DNA of 64,000 nucleotides from Nelumbo lutea (Eukaryota > Streptophyta > Magnoliopsida > Proteales > Nelumbonaceae), in contig JAKGHH010000002.1 of the NCBI GenBank assembly GCA_022828595.1, positions 74,310,383-74,374,382 on the forward strand. The letters run 5' to 3'. How positions within the stretch are numbered: position 1 is the stretch's first letter; every line of letters begins with the position of its first letter. Below, in pieces: positions 1 to 11,236 of the stretch. Below the pieces are notes generated by a model. The model was not told the DNA's origin and ran no database searches. It worked only from the letters and a program-made list of their open reading frames with translations. Both the position numbers and the translations under genes were made by a program.

Positions 1-2
1 TG

Positions 3-692
3 GAAGACCCCATCTTCTTCACAAAAGATTATGTGTGCGGGGTCCACTACCCCCATGATGGCATGCTCGTCATAAATGTGAAGATCAACGACTTCGAAGT
101 CAGGCGCGTCCTCGTTGACTCAGGCAACTCGGTGAACATCCTCTTCAAAGCAGCTTTCGACCAATTGCAGCACCAGGAGAGCGACCTAAAGCCCACGAAC
201 ACTCCCCTGGTGGGCGTTAGTGGAGAGGAAGTCAGGCCCTTGGGAAGGATTACAGTACCCGTGGAGGTCGGCACTTGGCCTAGTATAGTGAGACTCAACC
301 ATGATTTCTTAGTGGTCACAACCCCCTCCCCGTATAACACCATAGTAGGTCAGCCAATTACCCATGCCTTACGGGTTGTGGTGTCCACCTACTACTCGGC
401 CACGAAGTTCCCCACGGACTTCAAAATCGGGGTAGCGCGAGGTGACCAACTTGAGTCTCGCAAATGCTACATCACCGCCCTCAAGGGAAAAGCCAAGGTG
501 GTCGATGACCTCGAGCTGGAGCGACCTATGGAGCCGAGCGAGGAGCAAGTTGAGCCAACAGAAGAGATCGTCCCCATACCAGCCTTGGCGGAGGATCCTG
601 GTCGAATGCTTCAGATCGGTGCTTCCATCGAGGAGCCTCTGCGGTCCAAACCGGTATGCTTTTTACTTGAGAATTTAGATGTTTTTGCATAG
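3..692 (+). pseudogene. Retropepsin (protease) segment of Tat polyprotein
   Basis: The frame is open from base 3 to a stop at 690-692. It carries the aspartic protease motif VDSGNSVNILF near bases 114-147, where family members usually have VD(T/S)GSS. The downstream LGRITVPVEVG and YNTIVGQPI segments fit a retropepsin-like fold. The stop follows LENLDVFA, where relatives usually read on with tryptophan, so a TGG to TAG change is likely (inference). The first 32 bases are in frame upstream of the first ATG, so the ATG at 33 is not the real start. Confidence 0.9.
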
Positions 693-1500
693 TCCGCAGT
701 GGAAATGCCCGACATAGACCCTAGCATCATAACTCATAAGCTTAATACTGATCCTGTAGTTAGGCGGCCTAACTTAGGCCCGTTAGACAGAAGAAACGCA
801 ACCGAGCCCCATAGCGATGGAGGGCAGTCAACGAGGAGGTCAGGAAGCTCCTTGCAGCCGATTTTATCAGGGAAGTCCATTATCCGAGCTAGGTGGCCAA
901 CCCCGTTTTGGTGAAAAAGGCTAACGGTAAATGGCACATGTGCGTCGACTACACCGACCTGAACCGAGCTTGCCCAAATGACTGCTTCCCCCTTCCCAGG
1001 ATCGACCGTCTGGTGGATGCAACCTCGGGGCATGAGTTGTTGAGCTTTCTAGACACCTACTCGGACTACAATCAGATCATGATGGACCTGGCAGATGAAG
1101 AAAAAATTGCCTTCATAACTGAGCTTGGCCTGTATTGCTACAAGGTCATGCCCTTTGGGCTAAAAAATGTTGGGGCGACCTTTCAAAGACATAAATAAAC
1201 TGTTTGAGCCATTGATTGGCCAAGAGGTAGAATGTTATGTAGACGACACAGTCGTCAAAACCCAACTCTCATGTGACTTAATACAAGACTTGAATTTAGT
1301 TTTTGAAATCCTACATAAATTCAATATGAAGCTAAACCCGAATAGTGTGTCTTTGGTGTCACATTGGGTAAATTCCTGGGATACATCGTAAACCGGCGCG
1401 ACATTGAAGCCAACCCGGACAAAATAAAGGACATCCTAGATATGAGACCACCCCAAAAAATGAAGGAGGTTTAGAGGCTGAATGGATGAATAGCCACTCT
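693..1500 (+). pseudogene. Reverse transcriptase segment of Tat polyprotein
   Basis: After the stop at 690 the same frame gives MPDIDPSIITHKLN. A frameshift near 790 moves coding to the frame of 893-1198, with VLVKKANGKWHMCVDYTDLN, FPLPRIDRLVDA and the strongly conserved VMPFGLKN. A second shift near 1190 leads to 1167-1391 with the catalytic YVDD box (YVDDTVVK near 1235-1258). Further stops follow in the thumb/connection part. Catalytic aspartates are intact but the frame is broken at least three times, so this is a dead copy. Confidence 0.92.
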
Positions 1501-2010
1501 GAGCCGCTTCATGTCCAAGTCAGCAAATCACTGCCTACCTTTCTTCAAAGCAATTAAAAAGCAAAGGGTTTGAATGGACCCATGACTATTAGCTCACGTT
1601 AGACGAGCTCAAAAAGTACCTTGCTAGCATACTGGTCTTAACCTGGCCCAAAGAGGGTGATGTTTTAGAGTTGTACCTCTCGGCAAGTGACGAAGTGGTC
1701 AGCTCGGTACTAATAAAAGAAGTAGATCGGGTCCAACACCTATCTACTATGTTAGTAAAGTGTTGCAAGGAGTAGAGACAAGATATCTGGAGATAGAAAA
1801 ACTAGCCTATGCACTGGTCATTGCGGCCTAAAAGCTTCGTCCTACTTTCAGGCTCATACTGTTATCGTCTTCACCAACAAACCTCTAAGGCAAGTCCTAC
1901 TCAAGCCCGAGGTCTCTGGTCGGCTGACGAAATGGGCCGTTGAGCTCAGCGAGTACGACCACCAGTATAAGCCATGAACTGCTATTAAGGCCCAAGCCTT
2001 AGCAGATTTC
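1501..2010 (+). pseudogene. First RNase H segment of Tat polyprotein, heavily decayed
   Basis: Short in-frame islands match the region after RT in Ty3/gypsy elements: DELKKYLAS near 1604, VLTWPKEGDVLELYLS near 1634-1681, and a KLAYALVIAA segment near 1800-1830. Several stops and at least two frame changes separate them. The alignment is only by motif order and spacing, so limits are approximate. Confidence 0.7.
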
Positions 2011-2013
2011 ATT

Positions 2014-2680
2014 GTGGAGTGCACTTTTAGCTCCGAAGTCCCCAGGCCGGTTGAGCACGAGGCCTCTAGTTCGTGTGAGCCCGGAGCTCCCAGGTCGGTT
2101 GAGTCTGAGCACTGTGAGGTAGCAGCTAGTGCAGCATCTCTCCTTGTTAGGCCAAGCGCGAACTGGGATGAGGAGCCTTGGATCCTTCACGTAGATGGCT
2201 CCTCGAACCAGTAGTGCAGCGGAGCCGGAATAGTTCTGCACGGCCCAAGTGGCACAACATTGGAGTACGCACTACGCTTTGAGTTCACAACATCCAACAA
2301 TGAAGCGAAGTACGAAGTGTTGATAGCCGGGCTAGCTCTAGCCAAAGAAGTGAAAGCCAAACATATCATCATTTGCAGTGACTCCCAACTCGTGGTCAAC
2401 CAAGTCACATGCGAATACAAAGCTCTCGAACTGACTATGATTGCATACTTAGCCAAAGTAAGGGAGGCCCTGCTCAACTTCTAGTCACACTTCATCAGGC
2501 AAGTCCTGAGGTTGGAGAACGCTAAGGCCGACGCCCTATCCCGGTTAGCTAGCATTAGTGATAACACCATGAGGACCGTGTACATAGAGGACCTGCCTCG
2601 GCCTATCATTCTCATGGGGGGCAGAGGAGGTCGCTCCTGCCGTTCAAGCAGAGCCGAGTTGGATTGACCCGCTCGCAAGC
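2014..2680 (+). pseudogene. Second (archaeal-type) RNase H segment of Tat polyprotein
   Basis: In frame from about 2170 are WILHVDGSSNQ, then a stop at 2212-2214, then GAGIVLHGPSG, EYALRFEFTTSNNEAKYEVL and SDSQLVVNQV, a classic RNase H layout with D, E and D catalytic residues visible. The frame stops again at 2482, followed by VLRLENAKADALSRLAS. This domain lying between the pol RNase H and integrase is the diagnostic extra RNase H of Tat elements. A linker rich in S/P precedes it. Confidence 0.88.
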
Positions 2681-2689
2681 TTCCTGCTA

Positions 2690-3889
2690 CATGGGACCCT
2701 CCCTACGGATCGCAATACTACCAGAAAGGTAGAGCGTCAGGTGGCCAAATACGTCATGATAGACAAACGGTTGTACCGAAGATCCTACACGCTCCCCTAT
2801 CTGCGCTGCTTGCGACCTTCCGAAGCCGAGCTCGTACTCCGTGACACTCATGAGGGCCTGTGTGGCGAACACTTGGGAGGTAGGGCCCTTGCCCAAAAAG
2901 CACTACGATAGGGATACTATTGGCCAACAATGAAAACAGACACTATTGAGCTCGTTAGAAAGTGTGACAAGTGCCAGAAGCATGTCAATATCCACCATCA
3001 ACCCACTGTCGATCTCAAGTATCTCACCAGTCCGTGGCCTTTCGCACAATGGGGCATCGATATACTTGGACCGTTTCCACCAGCGACAGGCCAGATGATG
3101 TTTCTAGTAGTAGTAGTGGATTATTTCACCAAGTGGGTAGAAGTCGAACCTCTTGTAACAAGCATAGCCCAAAACGTCTAGAACTTCTTTTGGAAGAATA
3201 TAGTGTGCCGCTCTGGGTTACCTCGGGTATTGATTTCTGATAACGGTAAACAGTTCGAGGACATCAAATTCCAGAACTGGTGCCAAGACATGGGGATCCA
3301 ACAAAACTTCACTTCGGTCGCACACCCCCAAGCAAACGGTCAAGCAGAGGTCACGAACATAGCTATCCTTCACGAACTGAAGGCACAGTTAGACCGAGCT
3401 AAAGGACTATGGGCAGATGAGCTGCCCAGTGTTCTGTGGGCTTACCGAACCACCGAGAAGACCGCCATAGGAGAGACTCCCTTCAACCTCACTTACGGCA
3501 CCGAGCCAGTCATCCCAGTTGAGATCGAGGTTCCCTCGCTACGAATGGAAGCATATGACGACAAGGAAAATGAAGACGAGCTACGTACCAACCTCGACTT
3601 ACTCGACGAAGTAAGGGACCTCACATATATCAGGACCGCGGCTTACCAGCAAAGAGTAGCTCGGTACTATAATGCCAAGGTCAAGAAGCGGAACCTCCGC
3701 GTCGGCAACCTGGTCCTTCGTAAAGTTATGGTACCTGAGCCCGGCGTTGGCAAGCTCAGACCAAATTGGGAAGGACCTTACCGAGTGAAACGAGTTCTCA
3801 GGGAAGGAACATACGAGCTCAAAACCGTTGAAGGGAAACAAGTACCTCGGGCATGGAACATTGTCAACTTAAGGCAATATTACTTGTAA
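2690..3889 (+). pseudogene. Integrase of Tat polyprotein with one in-frame stop
   Basis: The zinc-binding part is decayed, but KCDKCQKHV near 2960 retains the CxxC. The catalytic core has all three acidic residues: D in WGIDILGPFP (about 3051-3080), D in LISDNGKQF (about 3228-3255) and E in NGQAEVTN (about 3334-3357). One stop at 3179-3181 interrupts an otherwise continuous frame (2930 to 3889); a CAG to TAG change would explain it (inference). The C-terminal part contains GPYRVKRVLREGTYEL and ends with a normal stop at 3887-3889, the end of pol. Confidence 0.93.
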
Positions 3890-3918
3890 CTACTGAGTAG
3901 ACCATGAGTCACTCCCAG

Positions 3919-4165
3919 AGCCTAAGGGCCAAAATGCCGAGCTAACACAACCCCGGCGCAATAAGACCCAGTCGCCTCTATGGCATGGGTAAGCTACTAA
4001 GTAGAAAAGCCTAAGGGCCAAAATGCTGAGCTAATACGACATCGGCACAATAAGACCCAATCGCCTCTATGGCATGGGCAAACTTCAAGGGCAGACTATA
4101 ACTCACCCCCTCAGCCTAAGGGCTAAAACACCGAGCTAACTAAGACATCGGCATCAAGAAAGACT
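3919..4165 (+). repeat. Diverged tandem repeat in the 3' region of the Tat element
   Basis: Three consecutive units of about 90-100 bp begin with CCTAAGGGC(C/T)AAAA near 3920, 4010 and 4108. The first two share GAGCTAA, CGGC-CAATAAGACCCA and TCGCCTCTATGGCATGGG blocks; the third is shorter. Such repeats are usual between pol and the 3' LTR in Tat elements. An A-run lies at 4491-4504. Confidence 0.85.
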
Positions 4166-4643
4166 TAGCCATTTCAGTGGTAAAGGCAAAGTATGAAGTA
4201 TTAGAGGCGTAAGCAGCTTGGGTTTGAACCCTACGAAGCATAGCTCGTCTCAATATGTTGGTTGAACTAAGGAATAACCTACAAACATATAGTTTGGGCA
4301 TACATAGTAATCACTTCGCGGTATACTATAAAAGTGCCCCAAACACTAGGAGATAGCTCGGGATAACGACTACCGAAAAATCCTACTTCGGGTATGTAGC
4401 TCTAATAGCTCGAGTGACGAGATCGCTTTAGCAAAAAATAAAAAGAGCACACCATACTTAGAAGAAAAGAGAAAAATTTTCATTACCATTCAAAAAAAAA
4501 AAAACCGAGCTAAACAACTCGAGAAAGTTCAACAAGAGATAAAAAAGGGTACAACCGCCCAAGAAGATCTTTGAAGACCAGGTTCTGGCACCTAGGAACC
4601 ACCAGTGATCAGTCAGAAGAACAGGAAAATAGAGCCGCCAGCC

Positions 4644-6576
4644 TCAGGGGTCCACCTCCACCTCGTCCTCGTCCTCTGGGGAGTTAGGCTCTTCCTCCTT
4701 TGCCCGGTCCGCCATCTCGGGAGCCAGGCCCTTCATTGTGATGCCATCAAGGTTGAGCCTATAGAACTTCTTTTGAACCAACCAGCGGCAGAGCTTGAAT
4801 ACGGAGCGATACAAGCTCGATCCATACTCCACTTGGAGGTCGTGATACTCCTGGGAGTCCTTGAAGTCCTAGATTGCCTTCTCTCACTTGGCCTCCACCA
4901 TGGTGTCAAAGTTTCGAGTTCGGTCCAGAAGTGTAGACTCCAAGCCCCGAACCTGTTGGCGAAGGAGCTCCCTCTCCGCTGCCACCCTCGACGACTCCTC
5001 CCTGTAGTGTGTGCTCTCCTCAAAAAACCTGGTGATCTGCGCCTTCTGGTCACGGGCAAGCAGCTCCTAGGCCTTGCTCCCCTTGCAAGTCTGAAGGAGC
5101 TCACCTCGGGCCTGGTCAAGCTCGCCCTGGAGCTTCTGGACGATGGCCCTCTGATTGCGAGCGTCGCTGGAGTGGATGTTGGTCTGGAGGGCCATGGCGT
5201 GGATGGCAGTGTTCACCTACCAACAAGAGACTAAGGTTAGAGAACAACAAAAGAAGGGAAAGAATGAGAAGAAGAAGAAGAAAAGACTACTTACCACCAT
5301 ATAGTGGGAAACGGCAAACACGGCGAGCGGCTTGGGCTCCATCTCCCCCCACCTAGCAACCTCCTCGTGGCAGATTGCCCTTCGGCTCTTTCAGCCAACC
5401 ACGATGTAGTCGTTGACACCCTCCCAGTTCCCTACCAGGAACTACGGGTAGGAGAATGGGCAGGACGGACCAAGAAGAATCACCCCTTGCCTCGGGAGCT
5501 CACCCTCCTCGAGGCCACCTTCTCCGACGCCTCCTTCAGATGGGTCCAGTGGACTTCAGGCAGTGGAGAAATAAAGTCTGGCTCAACAGACCCGAACTTG
5601 GTACCCCTTGAAGTGGGAGTTCGGTCAGGATGCGACCTCTTAGCCTTACGCTTTTGGTTGCTGGAAAGAATGCGGCGCGCGTCAACACCAGACATGATGG
5701 CTGCCAAAAAACCACAAGGTATTAGTCCAGTAAAAAAGAAAATATACGTATACACATGATATATTTTTACAGGGCACTACGCGACCTAAGAGGGCAACCT
5801 ACCCGGACTCAAGCTGGCCTGTGCGAGCTGCTCCTCAGTCAAGTAGTTTGAACAGAGAAGGCCTACCACTACCCAAGACAGCATCGTTTTCCGAGACTTA
5901 GGGTCCAACTCAACCCCGGGGTCTTGGATGGTGCCCCCCTAAGAAGTTGAGAAGGGCCACCCCTTGGGGTTACGAACCACAAAATAGTCCCTCTTCCACG
6001 CAGGAACCTTGTTCGGTAGCCCGTGCAGGAGCTTGTAGCCGCGGCGGGGAGAAAAGTAGTAAGAACGCCTTTCCGAAGGAGCTCCGGGAGTGGCATTCTT
6101 GATGTAGAGAATGGAAGCAAAAATATTGAGGTCAAGGGGAATACAATACTCGTAGCACAAAGAAATGGTCCCAACTACATTCCGGATGGCGATGGGATGG
6201 AGCTGATCAATGGTGATGTTGAAATGGTTTAACACCTCCACTATTAGGGGGTGCAGGGGAAGACATAGGCCAACCTTGAGCTGTTCCTAGAAAATTACTA
6301 TGTTGTTGGGACCATGCTCCCAAGGAAAGTTACCGATGGGGAGACTGTAGATGAGGTCCCCAAGAAGGTGAAAATAGCGGATTAGAGATCTGCGTCTCTC
6401 CGTCGTCATAGAGGAGGGACCGAAGGTGTCAGGTTCTCTCCCTTGAGAAGTAGAAGCCACATCACCGGAGGCCTCCCAAGCCTTCGGAGCCTACTCCCAA
6501 GCTCCCCTTGAGCTCGAGGGGACATCGTCGTCCTAGTTATTATCCCGGGAATAAACGTGGTATGGATACCCAGACA
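4644..6576 (-). pseudogene. Antisense accessory gene of the Tat element (Transposase_28-like), decayed
   Basis: Read on minus, opposite to pol. The first part (about 6576-5790) has SMTTERRRSLIRYFHL, then VGLCLPLHPLIVEVLNHFNI, RNVVGTISLCYEY, YYFSPRRG and VVRNPKGWPF, matching the 'putative gypsy type transposon' domain (Pfam Transposase_28) in order and spacing. A basic linker follows (5702-5301, RKAKRSH). After a probable intron (about 5223-5300, GTAAG donor and TAG acceptor on minus) comes a charged coiled-coil part and a conserved end with SLYRSVFKLCRWLVQKKFY and an acidic tail to the stop at 4644. At least five in-frame stops show decay. The role of this gene in Tat elements is unsettled; a nuclear product is reported for Grande. 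Confidence 0.82.
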
Positions 6577-7046
6577 TGATTGACAGAATGATTGAAACTC
6601 ACCGGAAAAGACGAAACAGTGTGAATGGAAGAGCTCGGGTAGACTAAATGGATGCGCAACCTCAGAATCCGAAGACAACAAGATACCATGAAAGAAAATG
6701 AGGCCTAGGGGGCCCTCCTATTTATTGCCATTGTGCCTCCGAATCAACGGCCCAGATTGAGATAGATCTGACAGTTCATAGTCAAGCTAACCGCACATCT
6801 TCTGAAACCGAAATGTGACTGGCTGCCTGTCTCCCATGATTGAGGTAATAACGACTACACGACATCCAGAGTTGAGAGCCGCTTTGGCGTGTTTCTCGGC
6901 ATTCAAAACGTCAGAAATCTCCTAACTTCTGCACACGCATTTAATGCGAGCAGTCAATTTTATTTGGACTTTGGTCAAATCCACCTGTCCCACTTCATGA
7001 ACTCCTCATGCTAAGGTAACACTCTTAGCCCGAGGAGTGGGGGCAT
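6577..7046 (+). other. Non-coding 3' end of Tat element with polypurine tract
   Basis: No convincing coding on either strand; 6577-6681 upstream of the antisense start could be its leader. GAGGAGTGGGGGCAT at 7032-7046 directly abuts the LTR and fits the polypurine tract that primes plus-strand DNA synthesis. Confidence 0.75.
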
Positions 7047-7962
7047 TGATGGAGGATGATTTGACCCAACCCCTTGAGACGATGACACGTGGACCTAACT
7101 CAGCACGAGCAACAACTCAACACCACAACCTGACTGCGACTAAGTAGCGAGCCTACAAAACAGCTTGCTACGTCATAACTCACTATAGGGGGAGCTCGCT
7201 ACAATGCGAGCTCGGGATCCCCCGAGCTACTAAAAGGGAATACTCCAAGACTATCCCAGCTTGTGAGCTAGGGTAACCAGCTCGCTCCAACACTTAGGCA
7301 GAAGAACTGCCCCAAAGACAATCTTGATAAGGGCCACCTCGAAGTATCCCTAAGAGCTCGCTACAAAGTAGCTCACGACAAGGATAGCTTGCTATGCGAC
7401 AGGGTGGCTCGCTACAAAGTAGCTCGCGACTAAGCAATGCGATGCTCTCAGGAAGCTTCTATCTAACAAGACCGTACCCGTCAATCTGTGCCACGTCTCT
7501 CAACTGACGGCGCAGTCCCTACCCTTTCGACAGTCTGCACCCACGTCTCTCGACAAATGGAGGCATGCTTGTCCCTTCGGGACGTGTCACTCACCCAAGA
7601 GGGTAGCACCCTACAACGGTCACCTGCGCAGCCCTAGTAGGTAATGGCTGCGACAAAAGCCCAGTGGCGGTTATGCCCGATTTGACAAGAACGCCTATAT
7701 AAGAGTTCCCTAGTTGAAGGGAAGCTCTCTTTCGAACATCAAAGATCATATCTGAAACTTACTTGCTCTCAAGCTAATCTTGAGAACTCAGTGATCCAGA
7801 GCGACCTACACTCTTAGCCTCTTACACTCTTTTCTTTCTCCCTAGTGTTCTAACTTAAGTTTCGGAGTATTCCTACCGGGCAAATCCCCCAGGAATCCTT
7901 CACCTTCGTCTTCTCAGGTACCATCCATTGCCAGCAAGGAGTGCCCAAATCGTGTCGCATCA
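7047..7962 (+). mobile_element. 3' LTR of the Tat element
   Basis: The 916-bp segment begins TGATGGAGG right after the polypurine tract and ends GTCGCATCA, giving perfect 5-bp inverted ends TGATG/CATCA. It has a TATATAAG box at 7696-7703. The U3 part (about 7165-7440) holds a cluster of short repeats around GAGCTCGCTAC and its inverse. The partner LTR is outside the window, so insertion age cannot be estimated. Confidence 0.88.
7696..7703 (+). promoter_or_regulatory. TATA box in the LTR
   Basis: TATATAAG in a GC-balanced context about 265 bp before the LTR end, the expected position for the element's own promoter. Confidence 0.6.
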
Positions 7963-8487
7963 ACCCCCAAATTCATTTGACCAATCAAACCTCACCCTTG
8001 TGTTTAGAGATCTAAAAAAACCCCACCATGTCAAATTTCATGACCAAACCCCTCTATTTAACCATTGAAAATTTGAAATTTCATTTCTAGTCATCTCATT
8101 GACTAATAAACCACAAGCCATGACTATGATCTGAACTAAATCTATTAATCCACTCTTATGATCAAAGATACATCACTTTAATTGGATTTAGGATGTTCAA
8201 AAGTGCCTAACCACCAAATTTCATTCCAAAATTCCCCCATTTAACATACCATCAAATAAAAATCATATTTCAACAAATCTCATTGATCCAAACTTGTCAG
8301 CCATATATCTCCATCTTCCCAACCCATTTTGGCCAATCAGACATCATCACTATCTTCAAAGACCTAGAAAACCCCAACACATCAAATTTAATGACCTAAT
8401 TCACCCGTTTGACCATTAAACTATGAATATGCCATTTTGACGCACCAATTTGAATCGCCATGTTATCTATCCCAACCTGAAACCTCA
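7963..8487. repeat. Diverged two-copy repeat downstream of the Tat LTR
   Basis: Two stretches about 355 bp apart (about 7976-8075 and 8331-8430) share the order CCAATCA, AGACCTA/AGATCTA-AAAACCCCA, CATCAAATTT-ATGACC, GACCATTAAA. No coding. It reads like the 3' internal region of another degraded LTR element into which the Tat element may have inserted. Confidence 0.5.
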
Positions 8488-8520
8488 AGAGGGTGGGGGA
8501 CTGATGCCGGCTCCTTACTT
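8488..8520 (+). other. Candidate polypurine tract and LTR start of a second element
   Basis: AGAGGGTGGGGGAC (8488-8501) is followed at once by TGATGCCGG, the usual order of polypurine tract and LTR 5' end, and the TGATG start equals that of the Tat LTR. No matching LTR 3' end was found, so this is a suggestion only. Confidence 0.35.
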
Positions 8521-9743
8521 GACCTATTAGAACACTAGACCAATAAATCTGAGCCTAGTAGGCTTAAAAAGCTAAAAATACCAAAGAGATCCCCACTTGA
8601 AACTAAGAAATGATAAAATCATATTTAAAAGTTCATGAAATTTATGTTTTTTGCCACTATCACCCCCAAATACGGGGCTGCAATGTCTGACATGCCCCAA
8701 TCTCTCATTGTACACATGAAATCTATAAAAAAAAAGGCATCCAAACTCGAGAAAATTTGTTGCATAAAGAAGGGTTAACTACATGCCCTTTTCTATCAAA
8801 ATCTTTGCCTATTTTAGTGAAAGAACCTTGCTAAATCATAGGTACTGTAGCTGGACGAATTTTGGACTCTTTTCCTTTATAATAGAGGCCCAACTTGAGC
8901 TTGAGGGAAGGAAAAAAAAAGGAGCATTTCCCAACATCTGTAATGCTTCCATTTTACCTGAAATCCAAAGTCTTTGAAGATCAAGCCTCAAATTTGCTTC
9001 CCTTGTTTTCCAAATTGAAGATCCAAAAGTCCTTGAAGATCAACCTCTGTAATTCATAGAAAATTTTTAGAAAAATTTTAACAAAAAAATTCTGAAAATA
9101 TAACAAAAGATATTTTATTAAAATTTTGATTAATAATTAAATTAATATTTTAACAAAAACATGTTATCAGAAAATTTCTGGATCATCAAGATCTATTTGA
9201 TTATGATAACTAAATAAATCAGGACAATCACTTTTTGGGTTATGTAATGATTAGAGTCATCTTCTTGACCCATCTTCTTGTTATAGTGTTCGTTTGAGGA
9301 ACACAATAGCGTTTTAACATCAATAATAAATAGTGATGTATTGGCCCCAAAACGTCCATGGATAGATACATTTTATAATTAAAACAAAAAAAAATTATAA
9401 TTCAAATAAGATTTTAATTAAGTACTAAATTTTATTACTTTACTTTTACTATTTGTCTTATTGTCTTATTTATGCTTTCGTTTTAGATATTTTATTCATA
9501 TTATTTCAATATTTAATTATTAACTTAAACATTAATATTTTAATACATTATAAAAAATTAAATGCATTTATATGGAAGGTGGAGAGAGATAGAGATAGAA
9601 ACAAGAGAAAAAGAAAGAGATATTACAATTAGATGGTTTATTGGGCATGTAAGATAAGATTAGGAGGTGTTTTAGGAGAAAGATTTAGGTGGGAGAGATG
9701 GTTTACGAAATATTTTAGGAGGGGAGATGGTTTAGGTGATTGG

Positions 9744-9748
<5 letters not shown>
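8521..9748. other. AT-rich stretch without recognisable gene
   Basis: No coding motif on either strand. About 9060-9560 is very AT-rich with A- and T-runs. Confidence 0.6.

Positions 9749-9785
<37 letters not shown>
9749..9785. repeat. (AG)n microsatellite
   Basis: Uninterrupted AG dinucleotide run of about 18 units. Confidence 0.97.
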
Positions 9786-9789
<4 letters not shown>

Positions 9790-9865
9790 AAATTGAGGAA
9801 ACATGAAAGGGGAAGGAAAAGGAAGAGCAAAGGTGATGTGGACAACCTTGATTTATATACATATA

Positions 9866-9945
9866 GGCCCCGTTTGGTTCACAAGAATAGGGATCTAGAA
9901 TCGGAACCAGAATAGGCTATTCTGGTTCCAACTATTTGGGGCATT
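9866..9945 (-). mobile_element. Fragment of Tourist-like MITE, family A
   Basis: GGCCCCGTTTGGTTCACAAG followed by GAATAGGGATCTAGAATCGG matches, inverted, the right terminus of the family A copies at 10042-10332 and 26057-26324. Only this arm is present. Confidence 0.7.
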
Positions 9946-10041
9946 CACTTGGAAATGACTATTTTAGTGTCAATTCATATTTTGCCACCATATCCATGCA
10001 TATTCCAAGTGCATTACATTGTATATTCATTTTCAACTTGA

Positions 10042-10332
10042 GGGTCCATTTGGTTTGTAGTTGGAATTGAAATGAGAATCTCCCTTGGAATCAGAATTAG
10101 AATGATCCATTCCCATAGTGTGTTTGGTTCACATAGGATCAGAATCGAAATTGGTATAAACTGAAATGGGATTTCATTTCCAAGGGAGGTTTCAGGGAAG
10201 GGCTATTCCCTGAAATGGGAGAATGTTATTGCAGCAGGAATGGGAATGTGATTCCGATTCCACCCAACCAAATAGTTGAAATTGCATTCCGATTCCAATT
10301 CCAGACCCCTATTCCTGAGAACCAAACCGGCC
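10042..10332 (+). mobile_element. Tourist-like MITE, family A (291 bp)
   Basis: Begins GGGTCCATTTGGTTTGTAG and ends GAGAACCAAACCGGCC, which are imperfect inverted termini. It is flanked by TGA at 10039-10041 and 10333-10335. Three-base duplications and GG...CC termini suit PIF/Harbinger MITEs, though the usual target is TWA. The interior contains many GGAAT/ATTCC blocks shared with the copy at 26057. Confidence 0.8.
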
Positions 10333-10547
10333 TGAAACATTGCCCATAATTAACAATGAGCGGTTCTTCGGTTCTTAGGAATGATGGAAATGATGTCTTG
10401 ATCGAAGTTATCCCAAACACGTTATAGGTCGAATAGGCGATTAGTGAAAAATGTTTTAAGCTTATATTAATGCAAAACAGCTTCAAAAAAAATTTTGAAG
10501 CTAAACTTTTAATTTTTATACTGTTGTTTGAGAAAGTCAAATCGTCT

Positions 10548-10797
10548 AACCAAGGTTCAAAGTATCCATACCTATTGCCCCGTATCAGCTGATACGTATC
10601 GTGCCGGTGGATTTCCGATACGTTCCTACAGGGAGTGTATCAAGGTTCTGACCGGTTCAGAGGGTGGAGGAACCCTAAACCGCCCCCCCTGAACCAGTTT
10701 TGAAAAAAATAAATAAAAAAAAACATAAAACACACTTTCAATATCGTGCAATACACCCCTACCAGCGTATTGAGCATATCGATATTTTGAACCTTAT
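10548..10797 (+). mobile_element. MITE, family C (TTCAAA-TATCGATA termini)
   Basis: Inverted ends AAGGTTCAAAGTATC and GATATTTTGAACCTT enclose about 250 bp with GTATCAGCTGATACGTATC palindromes. A related copy at 49160-49404 has a clean 8-bp target duplication, which suggests hAT. Flanks here (TCTAAC on both sides) are imperfect. Confidence 0.7.
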
Positions 10798-11236
10798 ATC
10801 TAACTATTCAACCAGTGTAGGGATGGGCCAGGCCAGGATAGGCTTTTTAAAGGGCATCAACGGCCTTGGGCCTACCTGGGCGGCTGGGGCTACGCTTGCT
10901 TGGGCCTGGCAGGCCAGACCAGGTTGGTCCAGGTCATAAATGATCATCCCTAACACCCGTGCCATAATGACCAAAATCGCTGGACAAAATCACTGGTTAG
11001 GGGAATTTCACTATGGTTGGGTTAGCTTTTTCCTTTTGTTAAATTTTGAGTTAGCCTGAGCATGATTTAGTTGAAATCTTCAAATTGGGCAACCCAATTT
11101 GAACAACGGTGGCTAAATCATAATACACTTGGAACTTGCCATTTTGTTCCCAACCCTCTGGATGTGATATCTGCTTGGAAAGCAATCAGAAATGAAGCTC
11201 AGCTCAATGAGTGATAAATTATAAATGTTAACAATG
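10798..11236. other. Intergenic and probable 3' UTR of the GH3 gene
   Basis: No coding. Around 10820-10940 a GGCC(A/T)GG-rich patch resembles other lineage-specific repeats here. The last roughly 150 bases lie directly after the GH3 stop on minus and are likely its 3' UTR; the polyadenylation site was not identified. Confidence 0.5.

Larger units (their letters stand above)
1..7962 (+). mobile_element. Ty3/gypsy LTR retrotransposon, Tat lineage, 5' truncated by window edge
   Basis: The domain order protease, reverse transcriptase, RNase H, second RNase H, integrase is visible on +, then a long 3' region with an antisense gene, a purine tract and one LTR. The extra RNase H before integrase and the antisense gene are known features of the Tat (Ogre/Retand/Grande-like) lineage. 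Gag and the 5' LTR lie outside the window. The pol frame is broken by several nonsense changes and frameshifts, so this copy cannot be autonomous. The 5-bp target duplication cannot be checked because only one flank is present. Confidence 0.93.

Noticed and set aside
4605..5234. 209-codon frame on +
   Set aside because: It lies opposite the coiled-coil and C-terminal exon of the Tat antisense gene, whose minus-strand frame carries recognisable motifs; the leucine-rich + frame is a shadow.
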